The notes under the pieces are model-generated. The model searched no databases. It worked only from the letters and a program-made list of their open reading frames with translations, and was not told the origin of the DNA. From contig CADBFP010000011.1 of the NCBI GenBank assembly GCA_902793995.1, forward strand, positions 1-53,606: a stretch of 53,606 nt of DNA, in the 5' to 3' direction. Shown here in pieces: positions 1-6,911 of this stretch. Numbering within the stretch: the first letter of the stretch is position 1; each line of letters starts with the position of its first letter. A program made the position numbers and the translations under genes. The stretch comes from an uncultured Lachnospiraceae bacterium (GTDB lineage Bacteria; Bacillota; Clostridia; Lachnospirales; Lachnospiraceae).

Positions 1-214
1 CGAGCCTCGCCGAACTTGTTCGGTGAGGTACCAGGGGTTCGGGGGCGGGCCCCCGATCAATCTGAAAAATGTGCTTGACTTATAATAGTTAGTCTACGAC
101 GGCGGCCGACACTCATCCTCTGTGGACGATGGCTCCCTAAAGGACTAGGCGCTGCGCGCCGTCGCGGGCCACCTTCTCTTGCACCTTAGCTGCATTTCAT
201 CCCCTCTTTCCCGC
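1..214. other. Gene-free left edge with GC-rich inverted repeats
   Basis: No convincing coding frame is seen. A short inverted repeat (CCTC.CCGAA / TTCGG.GAGG) lies near bases 5-28, and a palindromic GC run lies near 40-55. The arms CGACGGCG (97-104) and CGCCGTCG (157-164) are perfect reverse complements enclosing about 52 bases. TATAAT at 81-86 could be a -10 box for a transcript entering this fold, but no good -35 box is present. A structured RNA or the remains of an intergenic repeat are both possible. Confidence 0.3.
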
Positions 215-290
215 CATTCGTCCCCCGAAATCCCTGCCGGGGGTTTTCTTTGCTACACTGGGCCTCGAAAGGAGGCTGGAATATGGCCGC
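215..290 (+). repeat. Duplicated promoter/leader, copy A
   Basis: This leader is strongly similar to bases 21,905-21,995. Both copies share the CCCTGCCGGGG palindromic core, an extended -10 box TGCTACACT (here the hexamer is 254-259), GCCTCGAAAGG and an ATG. In this copy AAAGGAGG at 268-275 is an intact ribosome binding site for the ABC gene starting at 283. No consensus -35 box is present, so the extended -10 box or an activator probably drives transcription. Confidence 0.6.
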
Positions 291-2097
291 ACAAAAAGAA
301 AAACCGAAATACAGCATCTGGGACAATGTCTGCTGGATGATGGACATCGCCTGGAAGGAGAAGGGAAGCGTGCCCATCGTCTGCGGGCTGATCGCCCTGG
401 CGGCGGTGGCTCTGAATTTGACGGAGCTATTTTTCGCACCCCAAATTTTAAAAAAAGTAGAAAGCGGTGCGGAGCCCGCCTCCCTGCTGCTGACCATCGC
501 CCTGTTTACCGGACTGCTGTTTTTGCTTAGGGGAATATTCATCTATCTAAGCAATTATGGTCTGATCGACAGGGTTTTCGTGCGGACAAGCATCATCGTC
601 AAGTGTAATGAAAAAACCAATACCACCTCCTATCCCAACACCTTGGATGCCCGGGTGCTGAAGCTGCGGGACAAGGCGGCGGAGGCAACGGACAGCAACG
701 ACCGCGCCAGCGAAAAAATCTGGACCACCCTTTCCACCCTGCTGACCAATCTGCTGGGCTTTATCGTCTATTTCTTTTTGCTTTCCCATCTGCCTCCGCT
801 TCTGATGCTGGTGGTGATCACCACCACCCTGCTCAGCTTTTTCATCTCCCGGAAAACCGATTCCTGGCGCTACCGCCACCGGGAGGAGGAAGCGGATTAC
901 GATAAAAAACTAATTTACATCCGGACCAAATCCGAATCCCTGGAGTTGGCCAAGGACATCCGGGTTTTAGGTCTGGCGCCCTGGCTGAAGGATCTCCATG
1001 CCAGCGTGCTGAAGCTGTATGAAAGCTTTATAAAGAAAAGCGAAAAGCAAAAGCTCCTGGGCAATCTGGCGGATGTGCTGCTGGGGATTTTGCGGAACGG
1101 CATTGCCTATTACTATTTGATCCATATGGCCCTGAACCAGAACCTTCCTGCTTCTACCTTCCTGCTGTATTTCACGGCGGTGAGCGGCTTTACTGCCTGG
1201 ATCACCGGCATTTTAAGCGAATTTGCCACCCTCCACCAGGAAAGCCTGGATTTGAATACCATACGGGAATACCTAGATGTGCCGGAACCTTTCCGTTTTG
1301 AGGGAGGAGCGCCCCTGCCGGATTTATCCACCGGCTGCGAAATCCGGCTGGAGAAGGTTTCCTTCCGCTATCCCGATACGGAAAAGGATACGATTCATGA
1401 AATGGATCTGGTGATCCGGCCCGGGGAAAAGCTGGCTCTGGTGGGCTTAAACGGCGCCGGCAAAACCACTTTGGTGAAGCTGATCTGCGGCCTTTTGGAT
1501 CCCAGCGAGGGGCGGGTGCTGTTAAACGGCAGGGATATCCGGGGCTTTAACCGACAGGAATATTATGAAATCTTTTCTACGGTCTTCCAGGATTACTCCG
1601 TGCTGGATGTATCCGTGGCGGAAAATGTGGCTTCCCGCATAGAAGACATAGACCGGGAGCGGGTGAGGGCCTGTCTGGAACAGGCGGGGCTTTTGGATAA
1701 GGTGGCAGAACTGCCCGGGGGCCTGGATCAGAAGCTGGGCCGGCAGGTCTGGGAGGAAGGGGTGGAGCTTTCCGGCGGTCAGATCCAGCGGCTGCTGCTG
1801 GCCCGGGCACTGTATCGGAACGCCCCCATCCTGCTGCTGGATGAACCCACGGCGGCGTTGGATCCTTTGGCAGAAAACGAGATCTATGTGAAATACAACG
1901 AAATGACCCGGGGAAAGACCTCCCTGTATGTGTCCCACCGCCTGGCCTCCACCCGTTTTTGCGATCGCATCATCTTTATCGCCGATGGGCAGATTGCGGA
2001 GGAGGGCAGCCACGAGGAGCTATGGCAAAAAGGCGGAAAATACGCAGAGCTTTACGAAGTGCAAAGCCGCTATTATCAGGAAGGGAGGCAGTTCTGA
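283..2097 (+). CDS. ABC exporter half-transporter, subunit 1 (permease-ATPase)
   Basis: This 604-residue protein has an N-terminal transmembrane domain (about residues 30-330) and a C-terminal nucleotide-binding domain. The Walker A motif GLNGAGKTT is at 388-396, the signature LSGGQ at 496-500, Walker B ILLLDEP at 516-522 and the switch histidine in YVSHR at 552, so this ATPase site looks complete. An upstream TTG at 250 is in frame, but the ATG at 283 has AAAGGAGG at proper spacing and is preferred. The stop codon overlaps the ATG of the next gene, which encodes a second half-transporter, so the two very likely form a heterodimeric exporter in the inner membrane. The substrate (drug, peptide or lipid) cannot be told from the sequence. 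Confidence 0.9.
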   Translation: MAAQKEKPKYSIWDNVCWMMDIAWKEKGSVPIVCGLIALAAVALNLTELFFAPQILKKVESGAEPASLLLTIALFTGLLFLLRGIFIYLSNYGLIDRVFVRTSIIVKCNEKTNTTSYPNTLDARVLKLRDKAAEATDSNDRASEKIWTTLSTLLTNLLGFIVYFFLLSHLPPLLMLVVITTTLLSFFISRKTDSWRYRHREEEADYDKKLIYIRTKSESLELAKDIRVLGLAPWLKDLHASVLKLYESFIKKSEKQKLLGNLADVLLGILRNGIAYYYLIHMALNQNLPASTFLLYFTAVSGFTAWITGILSEFATLHQESLDLNTIREYLDVPEPFRFEGGAPLPDLSTGCEIRLEKVSFRYPDTEKDTIHEMDLVIRPGEKLALVGLNGAGKTTLVKLICGLLDPSEGRVLLNGRDIRGFNRQEYYEIFSTVFQDYSVLDVSVAENVASRIEDIDRERVRACLEQAGLLDKVAELPGGLDQKLGRQVWEEGVELSGGQIQRLLLARALYRNAPILLLDEPTAALDPLAENEIYVKYNEMTRGKTSLYVSHRLASTRFCDRIIFIADGQIAEEGSHEELWQKGGKYAELYEVQSRYYQEGRQF

Positions 2098-3974
2098 TGG
2101 AGAAAAAAGAAAAGGAAATGGGTTTTTCCCAGGCCTGGAAATTGCAAAAACGGGCCATGAAGATTTTTCAGGAGCTGGACCCCTGGTATCTGCCCTCCAT
2201 TGCCCTGGAAAAGATGGTTTCCGCCGTGATTCCCTTTGTATTGGTGTTTTTTTCTGCCCGGATCCTGAATGAATTGGCGGGAGAAAGGCGGCCGGATGTC
2301 CTTTGGAAATGGGTTTGGACGGCGGTGGCGGTGGGTGGTCTGATGGCCCTGCTGAAAGCCCTGTTTACCCGCTTTCGTAGCTTGCGGGAGGGGATCTTCT
2401 ACGACAAAAGGAGTACACTTTTTGTCCATAAGCAGTTTGAGATGGATTATGCGGATGCGGAAAAAAGCGCCACCCACGAGCTACGCGCCAAAATCCGGCA
2501 ATACAATAACTTCATGGGCTTTGGTTTTTATAAGGTGTCCGGCATTTTTTCCGGTTTGGCAGAGGCCCTCACCGGCATCCTTAGCGCCGCGATCCTCTGC
2601 GTCAGTCTGTTTACAGCCCGGGTGCCGGAGAGGGGCGGGAGGCTTCAAATCCTGAACAGTCCCTGGTTTATTCTGGGGATCCTGGCTGTGATTCTGCTGA
2701 TCAGTTTGGGGACAGGGGCTCTTCACGGTCATGCAGATGGGCTCTTCGCCGCCCAGGCCGACAGGGGCACCCAGGGAAATCGTGCGTTTGCTTATTTCTT
2801 TAATCTAGGCTTTCACAAGCGGGCCATGGATATCAGAATGTATAACCAAAACGCTATTGCTGCCCATTATTTCCCCGGTCCCCGGGATGGGGCATTCGGC
2901 CCGGAGGGCTTTATGGCTAAGCTGGTGAAGGGGCGCTACAGCCTGGAGCATGGTCTAGGGGAAGGCATTTCCGCCTTGCTGACTGGGGGGATTTATGTGT
3001 TCACCTGTTTAAAGGCCCTGGGAGGCGCCTTCGGGGTGGGCTCCATCACCCAGTATGTGGGGGCGGCTACCCAGCTCTCCGGCAGCCTGGCCAAGCTGTT
3101 TTCCGGCCTGGCGGAGCTGAAAAACAACGGCAAGTTCCTGGCCATGACTTATGAATACCTGGATATCCCGAATGCCATGTACCAGGGCTCCTTGACCACG
3201 GAAAAGCGGAGCGATCGGGCTTATCAGGTGGAGTTTAAGGATGTTTCCTTCAAATATCCCGGCACGGAAACTTGGGCCCTTAGGCATGTAAATGTGAAAT
3301 TCCAAATCGGCAGCCGCATGGCCATCGTAGGGGAAAACGGCTCCGGGAAGACCACCTTCATCAAACTGCTGTGCCGCCTGTATGATCCCCAGGAAGGGGA
3401 GATCCTCTTAAACGGCATCAATATCAAAAAATATGATTACCGGGAATATATGGATATTTTCTCCATTGTTTTCCAGGATTTCCAGCTCCTGTCCCAGCCT
3501 CTGGGGGACAATGTGGCCGGGGGCAAAGAATATGATCAGGAGCGGGTGATAAAAGCCCTGGAGGATGCGGGCTTTGGGGAGCGCTTACAGACTATGCCGG
3601 AGGGGCTTAGTACCCTGCTCTACCGCCAGTATGAGGATACGGGGGTGGAGATTTCCGGGGGCGAGGCCCAGAAAATCGCCATTGCCCGGGCCCTGTACCG
3701 GAATGCGCCTTTCCTGGTGCTGGATGAGCCCACGGCGGCTCTGGATCCCATAGCGGAGGCGGAGATTTATGCCCAGCTCAATCAGATCGTGGACGACCGC
3801 ACCGCCATTTATATCAGCCACCGGCTCTCTTCCTGTCGCTTCTGTGACGAGATTCTGGTATTTGACCAGGGACAGGTGGTGCAGAGAGGAAGCCATGAGG
3901 CCCTGCTGGGAGATGGGGCAGGGAAGTATTCCGCCCTATGGAACGCCCAGGCCCAGTATTATGCAGGAACATAG
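2097..3974 (+). CDS. ABC exporter half-transporter, subunit 2 (permease-ATPase)
   Basis: This 625-residue partner of the preceding gene starts at the ATG inside the TGATG overlap, which implies translational coupling. Hydrophobic helices fill about residues 35-340. The nucleotide-binding domain has Walker A GENGSGKTT (412-420), signature ISGGE (519-523), Walker B FLVLDEP (539-545) and the H-loop YISHR. Both subunits keep canonical catalytic residues, unlike many heterodimeric exporters with one degenerate site, although the signature here ends in E rather than Q. An open frame continues upstream of 2097 but lies inside the first gene and is not expected to be translated. A terminator follows at 3982-4021. 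Confidence 0.9.
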   Translation: MEKKEKEMGFSQAWKLQKRAMKIFQELDPWYLPSIALEKMVSAVIPFVLVFFSARILNELAGERRPDVLWKWVWTAVAVGGLMALLKALFTRFRSLREGIFYDKRSTLFVHKQFEMDYADAEKSATHELRAKIRQYNNFMGFGFYKVSGIFSGLAEALTGILSAAILCVSLFTARVPERGGRLQILNSPWFILGILAVILLISLGTGALHGHADGLFAAQADRGTQGNRAFAYFFNLGFHKRAMDIRMYNQNAIAAHYFPGPRDGAFGPEGFMAKLVKGRYSLEHGLGEGISALLTGGIYVFTCLKALGGAFGVGSITQYVGAATQLSGSLAKLFSGLAELKNNGKFLAMTYEYLDIPNAMYQGSLTTEKRSDRAYQVEFKDVSFKYPGTETWALRHVNVKFQIGSRMAIVGENGSGKTTFIKLLCRLYDPQEGEILLNGINIKKYDYREYMDIFSIVFQDFQLLSQPLGDNVAGGKEYDQERVIKALEDAGFGERLQTMPEGLSTLLYRQYEDTGVEISGGEAQKIAIARALYRNAPFLVLDEPTAALDPIAEAEIYAQLNQIVDDRTAIYISHRLSSCRFCDEILVFDQGQVVQRGSHEALLGDGAGKYSALWNAQAQYYAGT

Positions 3975-3981
3975 GTAATAC

Positions 3982-4021
3982 GGCACCGGGGGAGCTCTCC
4001 TCTGGTGCTGTTTTTCTTTTT
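3982..4021 (+). terminator. Intrinsic terminator after the ABC exporter pair
   Basis: GCACC (3983-3987) pairs with GGTGC (4004-4008), with further GGGGAG/CTCC pairing inside. A TTTTTCTTTTT tract follows. Confidence 0.8.
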
Positions 4022-4109
4022 GTGCTACTATTAGTCCTAAGGCAACTATTGCCGGAGGGATGACACATTAAAGCTATCTTCATTAACAAAGCGTAGAGGC
4101 ATATTGATT

Positions 4110-4865
4110 ATGAAGGATACAAGAAACGTAATACCGGCACTGATCAGCCTGATCATGGGCCTTGCCTGCTTCTTCCTCTTCATCCCCACCCTGGCGGCGG
4201 GGATGGTGAATGCGGGGAATCTGCTGGGCCTGGGGCTGGGCTTTTTATTGCTGCTTTACGGGCTTTTCCGGAGGCGGCTGCCCCTATGGCTCCGGCGGAG
4301 CTTTTGGGGCGTCATGGGGGCCTTCTTCCTGCTGGTGGCCGTCAGCGGCGCCATGATTGCAGGGCAGGCCGGAAAAGAACCGGAGCAGGAGGGAACCGTC
4401 ATTATTTTGGGCTGCGGCGTGCGGGGAGAGACCCCCTCCCTGATGCTGCGCACCCGCATTGAAGCGGCAAAAACCTATCTGCTGGCCCATCCCGCCGCCA
4501 AGGCTGTCTGCACCGGCGGTCTGGGAGAGCGGGCAACTATCAGCGAAGCCCTGTGCATTTACCGGGAATTGGTGGCAGCGGGGATCGAGGCGGAGCGGCT
4601 TTATATAGAGGATAGATCCGTCAGCACCAGCGAGAACCTGCTGTATGCCGGGGAAATTGCCCGGCAGGAGGGGCTGCCACAGCCCTGGGTGATTATCAGC
4701 AGTGAGTTTCATGTATACCGGGCGGCGCACATGGCAGAGCGTCTGGGGATTCCGGCGCAAACCCTGGGGGCCCATACCCCGCGGTGGCTGCTGCCTACTT
4801 ATTTTCTGCGGGAATGCCTGGCGGTGATGAAGGAATGGGTCTGGCCGGATCCGCTGCCCGAATGA
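4110..4865 (+). CDS. DUF218 (YdcF/SanA/ElyC-like) membrane protein
   Basis: This 251-residue protein has two or three hydrophobic segments in the first ~85 residues. They are followed by a cytosolic or extracytoplasmic DUF218 domain that opens with VIILGCGV and contains VCTGGLGE, the SVSTSENLLYA segment and SSEFHVYRA, all typical of the family. The architecture matches the YdcF/SanA/ElyC group, which is linked to envelope and vancomycin-tolerance phenotypes; the enzymatic reaction is not settled. The ATG at 4110 is preferred over a TTG six bases upstream because AGAGG lies about ten bases before it. A second DUF218 protein, a lipoprotein, occurs at 40,760. Confidence 0.8.
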   Translation: MKDTRNVIPALISLIMGLACFFLFIPTLAAGMVNAGNLLGLGLGFLLLLYGLFRRRLPLWLRRSFWGVMGAFFLLVAVSGAMIAGQAGKEPEQEGTVIILGCGVRGETPSLMLRTRIEAAKTYLLAHPAAKAVCTGGLGERATISEALCIYRELVAAGIEAERLYIEDRSVSTSENLLYAGEIARQEGLPQPWVIISSEFHVYRAAHMAERLGIPAQTLGAHTPRWLLPTYFLRECLAVMKEWVWPDPLPE

Positions 4866-4895
4866 TGGAGGTTGGCAGGGGGACACACTTCCCAT

Positions 4896-4923
4896 TATTT
4901 TAAGTAAAATTATACTTAAAATA
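4896..4923. promoter_or_regulatory. Inverted repeat upstream of the toxin-antitoxin operon
   Basis: A perfect 11-base inverted repeat with arms TATTTTAAGTA-like and TACTTAAAATA-like (4896-4906 and 4913-4923) surrounds the AT spacer AAATTA. It lies about 50 bases before the antitoxin start and is a natural candidate for the operator of an autoregulated antitoxin. Confidence 0.55.
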
Positions 4924-4973
4924 TTGTTTTCTGGGTCTTTTTCTGTTATTCTCTCTGTAAAGGAGGATGTATT

Positions 4974-5231
4974 ATGGCACAAATAGTACCGGTTTCCGAT
5001 TTGAGGGATTATAAAAAGGTTCTGGACCGGGTGGAAGAAGGGGCCCCCGTTTATTTAACGGTCAATGGCCGGGGGCGTTATACCATTCGGGACATTGCGG
5101 AGGATGAAAGCATTGAGCGGACCAGGGCCATGCTTCGTTTGATGTGCGAGCTCCAGGCAGGACGGGCCTCCGGGGAGCAGGAGGGATACCTGTCTGCGGA
5201 AGATATCCGGGCCCGGCTGAAGGAGTCATAA
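4974..5231 (+). CDS. Probable Phd/YefM-type antitoxin
   Basis: This 85-residue protein begins with a Phd/YefM-like pattern: a short strand, SDLRDYKKVLDRVEEG and the hydrophobic strand VYLTVNGRGRYTI. A charged C-terminal half then ends in a helix (SAEDIRARLKES) of the kind that wraps a toxin. AAAGGAGG at 4960-4967 supports the ATG. One base separates its stop from the ATG of the RelE/ParE-like toxin, the usual order for type II modules. It should neutralise the toxin and, as a complex, repress the operon through the upstream inverted repeat. Family assignment rests on layout and the N-terminal pattern. Confidence 0.8.
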   Translation: MAQIVPVSDLRDYKKVLDRVEEGAPVYLTVNGRGRYTIRDIAEDESIERTRAMLRLMCELQAGRASGEQEGYLSAEDIRARLKES

Positions 5232-5232
5232 G

Positions 5233-5547
5233 ATGGCTTATACTGTGGCATACTCTCCCTTGGCCTGGCAGGATTTGCTGCGGGTGCGGGACGAGGTCTT
5301 TTCTGCCTGCCGGGATAAAGAAAGCACCGACCGATATATGAATGACTTGATGGATGCGGTGGAAGCCGTGGCAGACTTCCCTGAAATCGGATCCCCTTTG
5401 TATTACGAAAATCTCTTTACATCGTACTATCGAATTTCCTTCAGGGTTTATCTCATCTTTTACCGCCTGGAGGAAAATCGCCTTTTAGTGGAGCGTGTGC
5501 TTTACGGAAAGACGGACTATCTAAGGCTACTGTTTCCGGAGGGATGA
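5233..5547 (+). CDS. RelE/ParE-superfamily toxin
   Basis: This 104-residue protein carries the RelE/ParE layout. A first strand (YTVAYSPLAWQDL) precedes a long two-helix region containing DLMDAVEAVADFPEIGSPL. The C-terminal strands YYRISFRVYLIFYRLE and LLVERVLYGKTDYLRLL follow. The Arg-rich YRI..FRVYLIFYR strand is where RelE-type toxins place catalytic or mRNA-contact residues. It is probably a ribosome-dependent mRNA interferase or a gyrase poison; the sequence does not decide between them. It is cotranscribed with the antitoxin and ends 17 bases before the convergent S41 peptidase gene. Confidence 0.85.
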   Translation: MAYTVAYSPLAWQDLLRVRDEVFSACRDKESTDRYMNDLMDAVEAVADFPEIGSPLYYENLFTSYYRISFRVYLIFYRLEENRLLVERVLYGKTDYLRLLFPEG

Positions 5548-5564
5548 CAAGGGACATGTCCGCA

Positions 5565-6491
5565 TTATGTGTTTGCCCTATCGAAGACATCCGGCTGGAT
5601 GCCGCAGCCGATGAATTCCGTCCCGTCCAACAGGCGATAGCCTACGGAGACGATCCGTCCGCTGCCGCCGCAGCGGAGCTTGAAAAAATAGGGCGTTCCG
5701 GTGGAGCCGCCGGTGGGCTCGCCTATGAGAGTGCCCCGGCGGCTGGACTTAAACATGGCAGTAAAATCCTCGGCGGCAGAGTAAGTCCGCCGGGAGATCA
5801 GAATCTCCAGAGGCCCCTGATAGAGGGCTGTGTGGCCCTCGGCGCCGTAGCAGTCCTTATAGTGCTCGTATTTTAGGTGGTCGAGGATCAGCCTGGATTC
5901 TTCAAACTCGTCCTCCGTCATCAGTCCGGCATCGATATATTTTTGCAGCGATTCCCGGCTGCTTAAGGCCGTCTGGCTGGCGGTGGCCACTTCGTTGGCC
6001 TTGCGCAGCTGGGCCCATTTCTGACAGCCGTGAAAGAGGCCGGAGATGAAAAGCTCTGCCACCCTGGCGGAAAAAGCAGTGGTGCCGCCCCGGTTGTCCC
6101 GGATATCCAGCCGCACCAGGCGGGCGTCGGGGTGTTCCTCCAGCAGCCCCCGGACGTAAGGCGAGTGGTCGGACAGGAATTCGTTGAGCTTGATGGTCAG
6201 CACGCCCTCCTGCCAGCTATGGGAGGGGGGATCCAGCGGGTAGGATGGCTTTTCTGTCCGATAGGCCTGCGGCGGGTAGTATTCGGTGTGCCCGTCATTC
6301 AGGCTGGCCATGAACTGGAACAGGAGCTCATGAAAGCCCTTCTCGTCATCGGTGGAGAGGGCCAGAACCTTGTCCAAATACGCCAAATATTGCTCATCCC
6401 AATCGAAAGGAAGCCTGTCAAAGTAAGGAAAAATCTCCTTGACAGAGGCCCAGATGGTGGAAAGGTCATAAATCATATCTCTGCGGTTCAT
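5565..6491 (-). CDS. S41-family (tail-specific/tricorn-like) peptidase
   Basis: This 308-residue protein has an N-terminal helical segment (about 1-75) with FMASLNDGHTEYY, typical of S41 proteins. Its peptidase core contains LDIRDNRGG, a catalytic-serine segment TYSAAEDF and GEPTGGSTGTP. No signal peptide or PDZ domain is evident, so it is probably cytoplasmic. The genomic strand gives GAGGAGGG five bases before the ATG, and a consensus promoter is visible upstream (6527-6555). It belongs to the group annotated as S41 family peptidases of unknown substrate. The gene is monocistronic and convergent with the toxin-antitoxin operon. Confidence 0.85.
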   Translation of the reverse strand: MNRRDMIYDLSTIWASVKEIFPYFDRLPFDWDEQYLAYLDKVLALSTDDEKGFHELLFQFMASLNDGHTEYYPPQAYRTEKPSYPLDPPSHSWQEGVLTIKLNEFLSDHSPYVRGLLEEHPDARLVRLDIRDNRGGTTAFSARVAELFISGLFHGCQKWAQLRKANEVATASQTALSSRESLQKYIDAGLMTEDEFEESRLILDHLKYEHYKDCYGAEGHTALYQGPLEILISRRTYSAAEDFTAMFKSSRRGTLIGEPTGGSTGTPYFFKLRCGGSGRIVSVGYRLLDGTEFIGCGIQPDVFDRANT

Positions 6492-6526
6492 AGCGTCCCT
6501 CCTCGTTATGCTGCCTTCACTGACAA

Positions 6527-6555
6527 AGTATAGAGAAATAATGACGGCAGAACAA
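6527..6555 (-). promoter_or_regulatory. Promoter of the S41 peptidase gene
   Basis: Read on the minus strand, TTGTTC (6555-6550) and TATACT (6532-6527) are separated by exactly 17 bases. They lie about 35 bases before the S41 start. Confidence 0.65.
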
Positions 6556-6558
6556 GTC

Positions 6559-6587
6559 TTGAATTTAACGGTATTATCGCTTATACT
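6559..6587 (+). promoter_or_regulatory. Plus-strand promoter without a recognised gene
   Basis: TTGAAT (6559-6564) and TATACT (6582-6587) have a 17-base spacer, as good as the best promoters in the window. Transcription would start near 6594 and run into the hairpin at 6650-6678. Confidence 0.55.
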
Positions 6588-6649
6588 ATAAACACATGAT
6601 TCATTCGTGACGGCTCGTTTTTATGGCAGTTATATCCTGTCATTTTTGT

Positions 6650-6678
6650 TGCACCGGAGGGCCAGGTCTCTTGGTGCA
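6650..6678. repeat. TGCACC/GGTGCA hairpin element
   Basis: TGCACC and GGTGCA arms surround a core with GGGCCAGGTCTC. It is related to the hairpins at 10,528, 12,557 and 17,226, and here it could end the short transcript from the promoter at 6559. Confidence 0.55.
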
Positions 6679-6716
6679 TAATCAGGGGGGAGGCAAGAGA
6701 AAAGAAATAAACGCAC

Positions 6717-6800
6717 GAAAACTCGCCTGAAAAAGTGTGAAAGCATAAGAAAAACTCGTTCGAAAAAGTATATTTATTTCTTAAAAACTCGTCCAACGAG
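6717..6800. repeat. Three short direct repeats upstream of the Fic gene
   Basis: GAAAACTCGCCTGAAAAAGT at 6717, GAAAAACTCGTTCGAAAAAG at 6749 and TTAAAAACTCGTCC at 6781 share AAAACTCGYY. The spacing is about 32 bases, roughly three helical turns, which suggests protein binding. They precede the operator of the HTH-Fic gene. Confidence 0.45.
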
Positions 6801-6852
6801 CGCCCTCTTCCGCACCCAGAAACCTTTACTTTTCTGTGAATTCTGCCCCGAA

Positions 6853-6894
6853 ATCTTTACTTATTGATATTTTCGTGGTACAATAAGTAAAGAT
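6853..6894 (+). promoter_or_regulatory. Promoter and perfect inverted-repeat operator of the HTH-Fic gene
   Basis: ATCTTTACTTATTG (6853-6866) is repeated exactly in reverse complement at 6881-6894 with a 14-base spacer. A promoter is embedded: TTTACT (6856-6861), 17 bases, then an extended -10 TGGTACAAT (hexamer 6879-6884). The arms therefore cover the -35 and -10 boxes, so a dimeric repressor bound here would block RNA polymerase. A further CTTTACTT copy lies just upstream near 6826. Confidence 0.8.
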
Positions 6895-6911
6895 GAAAGT
6901 GAGGGCATAAA

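Larger units (their letters stand above)
6492..6911. other. 420-base intergenic region with divergent promoters, a hairpin and direct repeats
   Basis: From left to right it contains the S41 promoter (minus), a plus-strand promoter with no obvious gene, a TGCACC/GGTGCA hairpin (6650-6678), three AAAACTCG-type repeats (6717-6800) and the HTH-Fic operator/promoter (6853-6894). Only short open frames without ribosome binding sites are seen, so a small RNA is more likely than a protein. Confidence 0.5.

Noticed and set aside
1-180. tRNA or rRNA end at the left edge
   Set aside because: No cloverleaf, T-arm TTCRA motif or known rRNA sequence could be made out.
2690-2790. Compensating frameshifts in the second ABC exporter subunit (unusual HGHADGLF segment)
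   Set aside because: The flanking GNRAFAYFF and MDIRMYN segments are in the expected frame, and no alternative frame gives a better match.
6594-6720. Small protein starting at ATG 6624 or 6598
   Set aside because: The frames are short, lack a ribosome binding site and cross the hairpin repeat.
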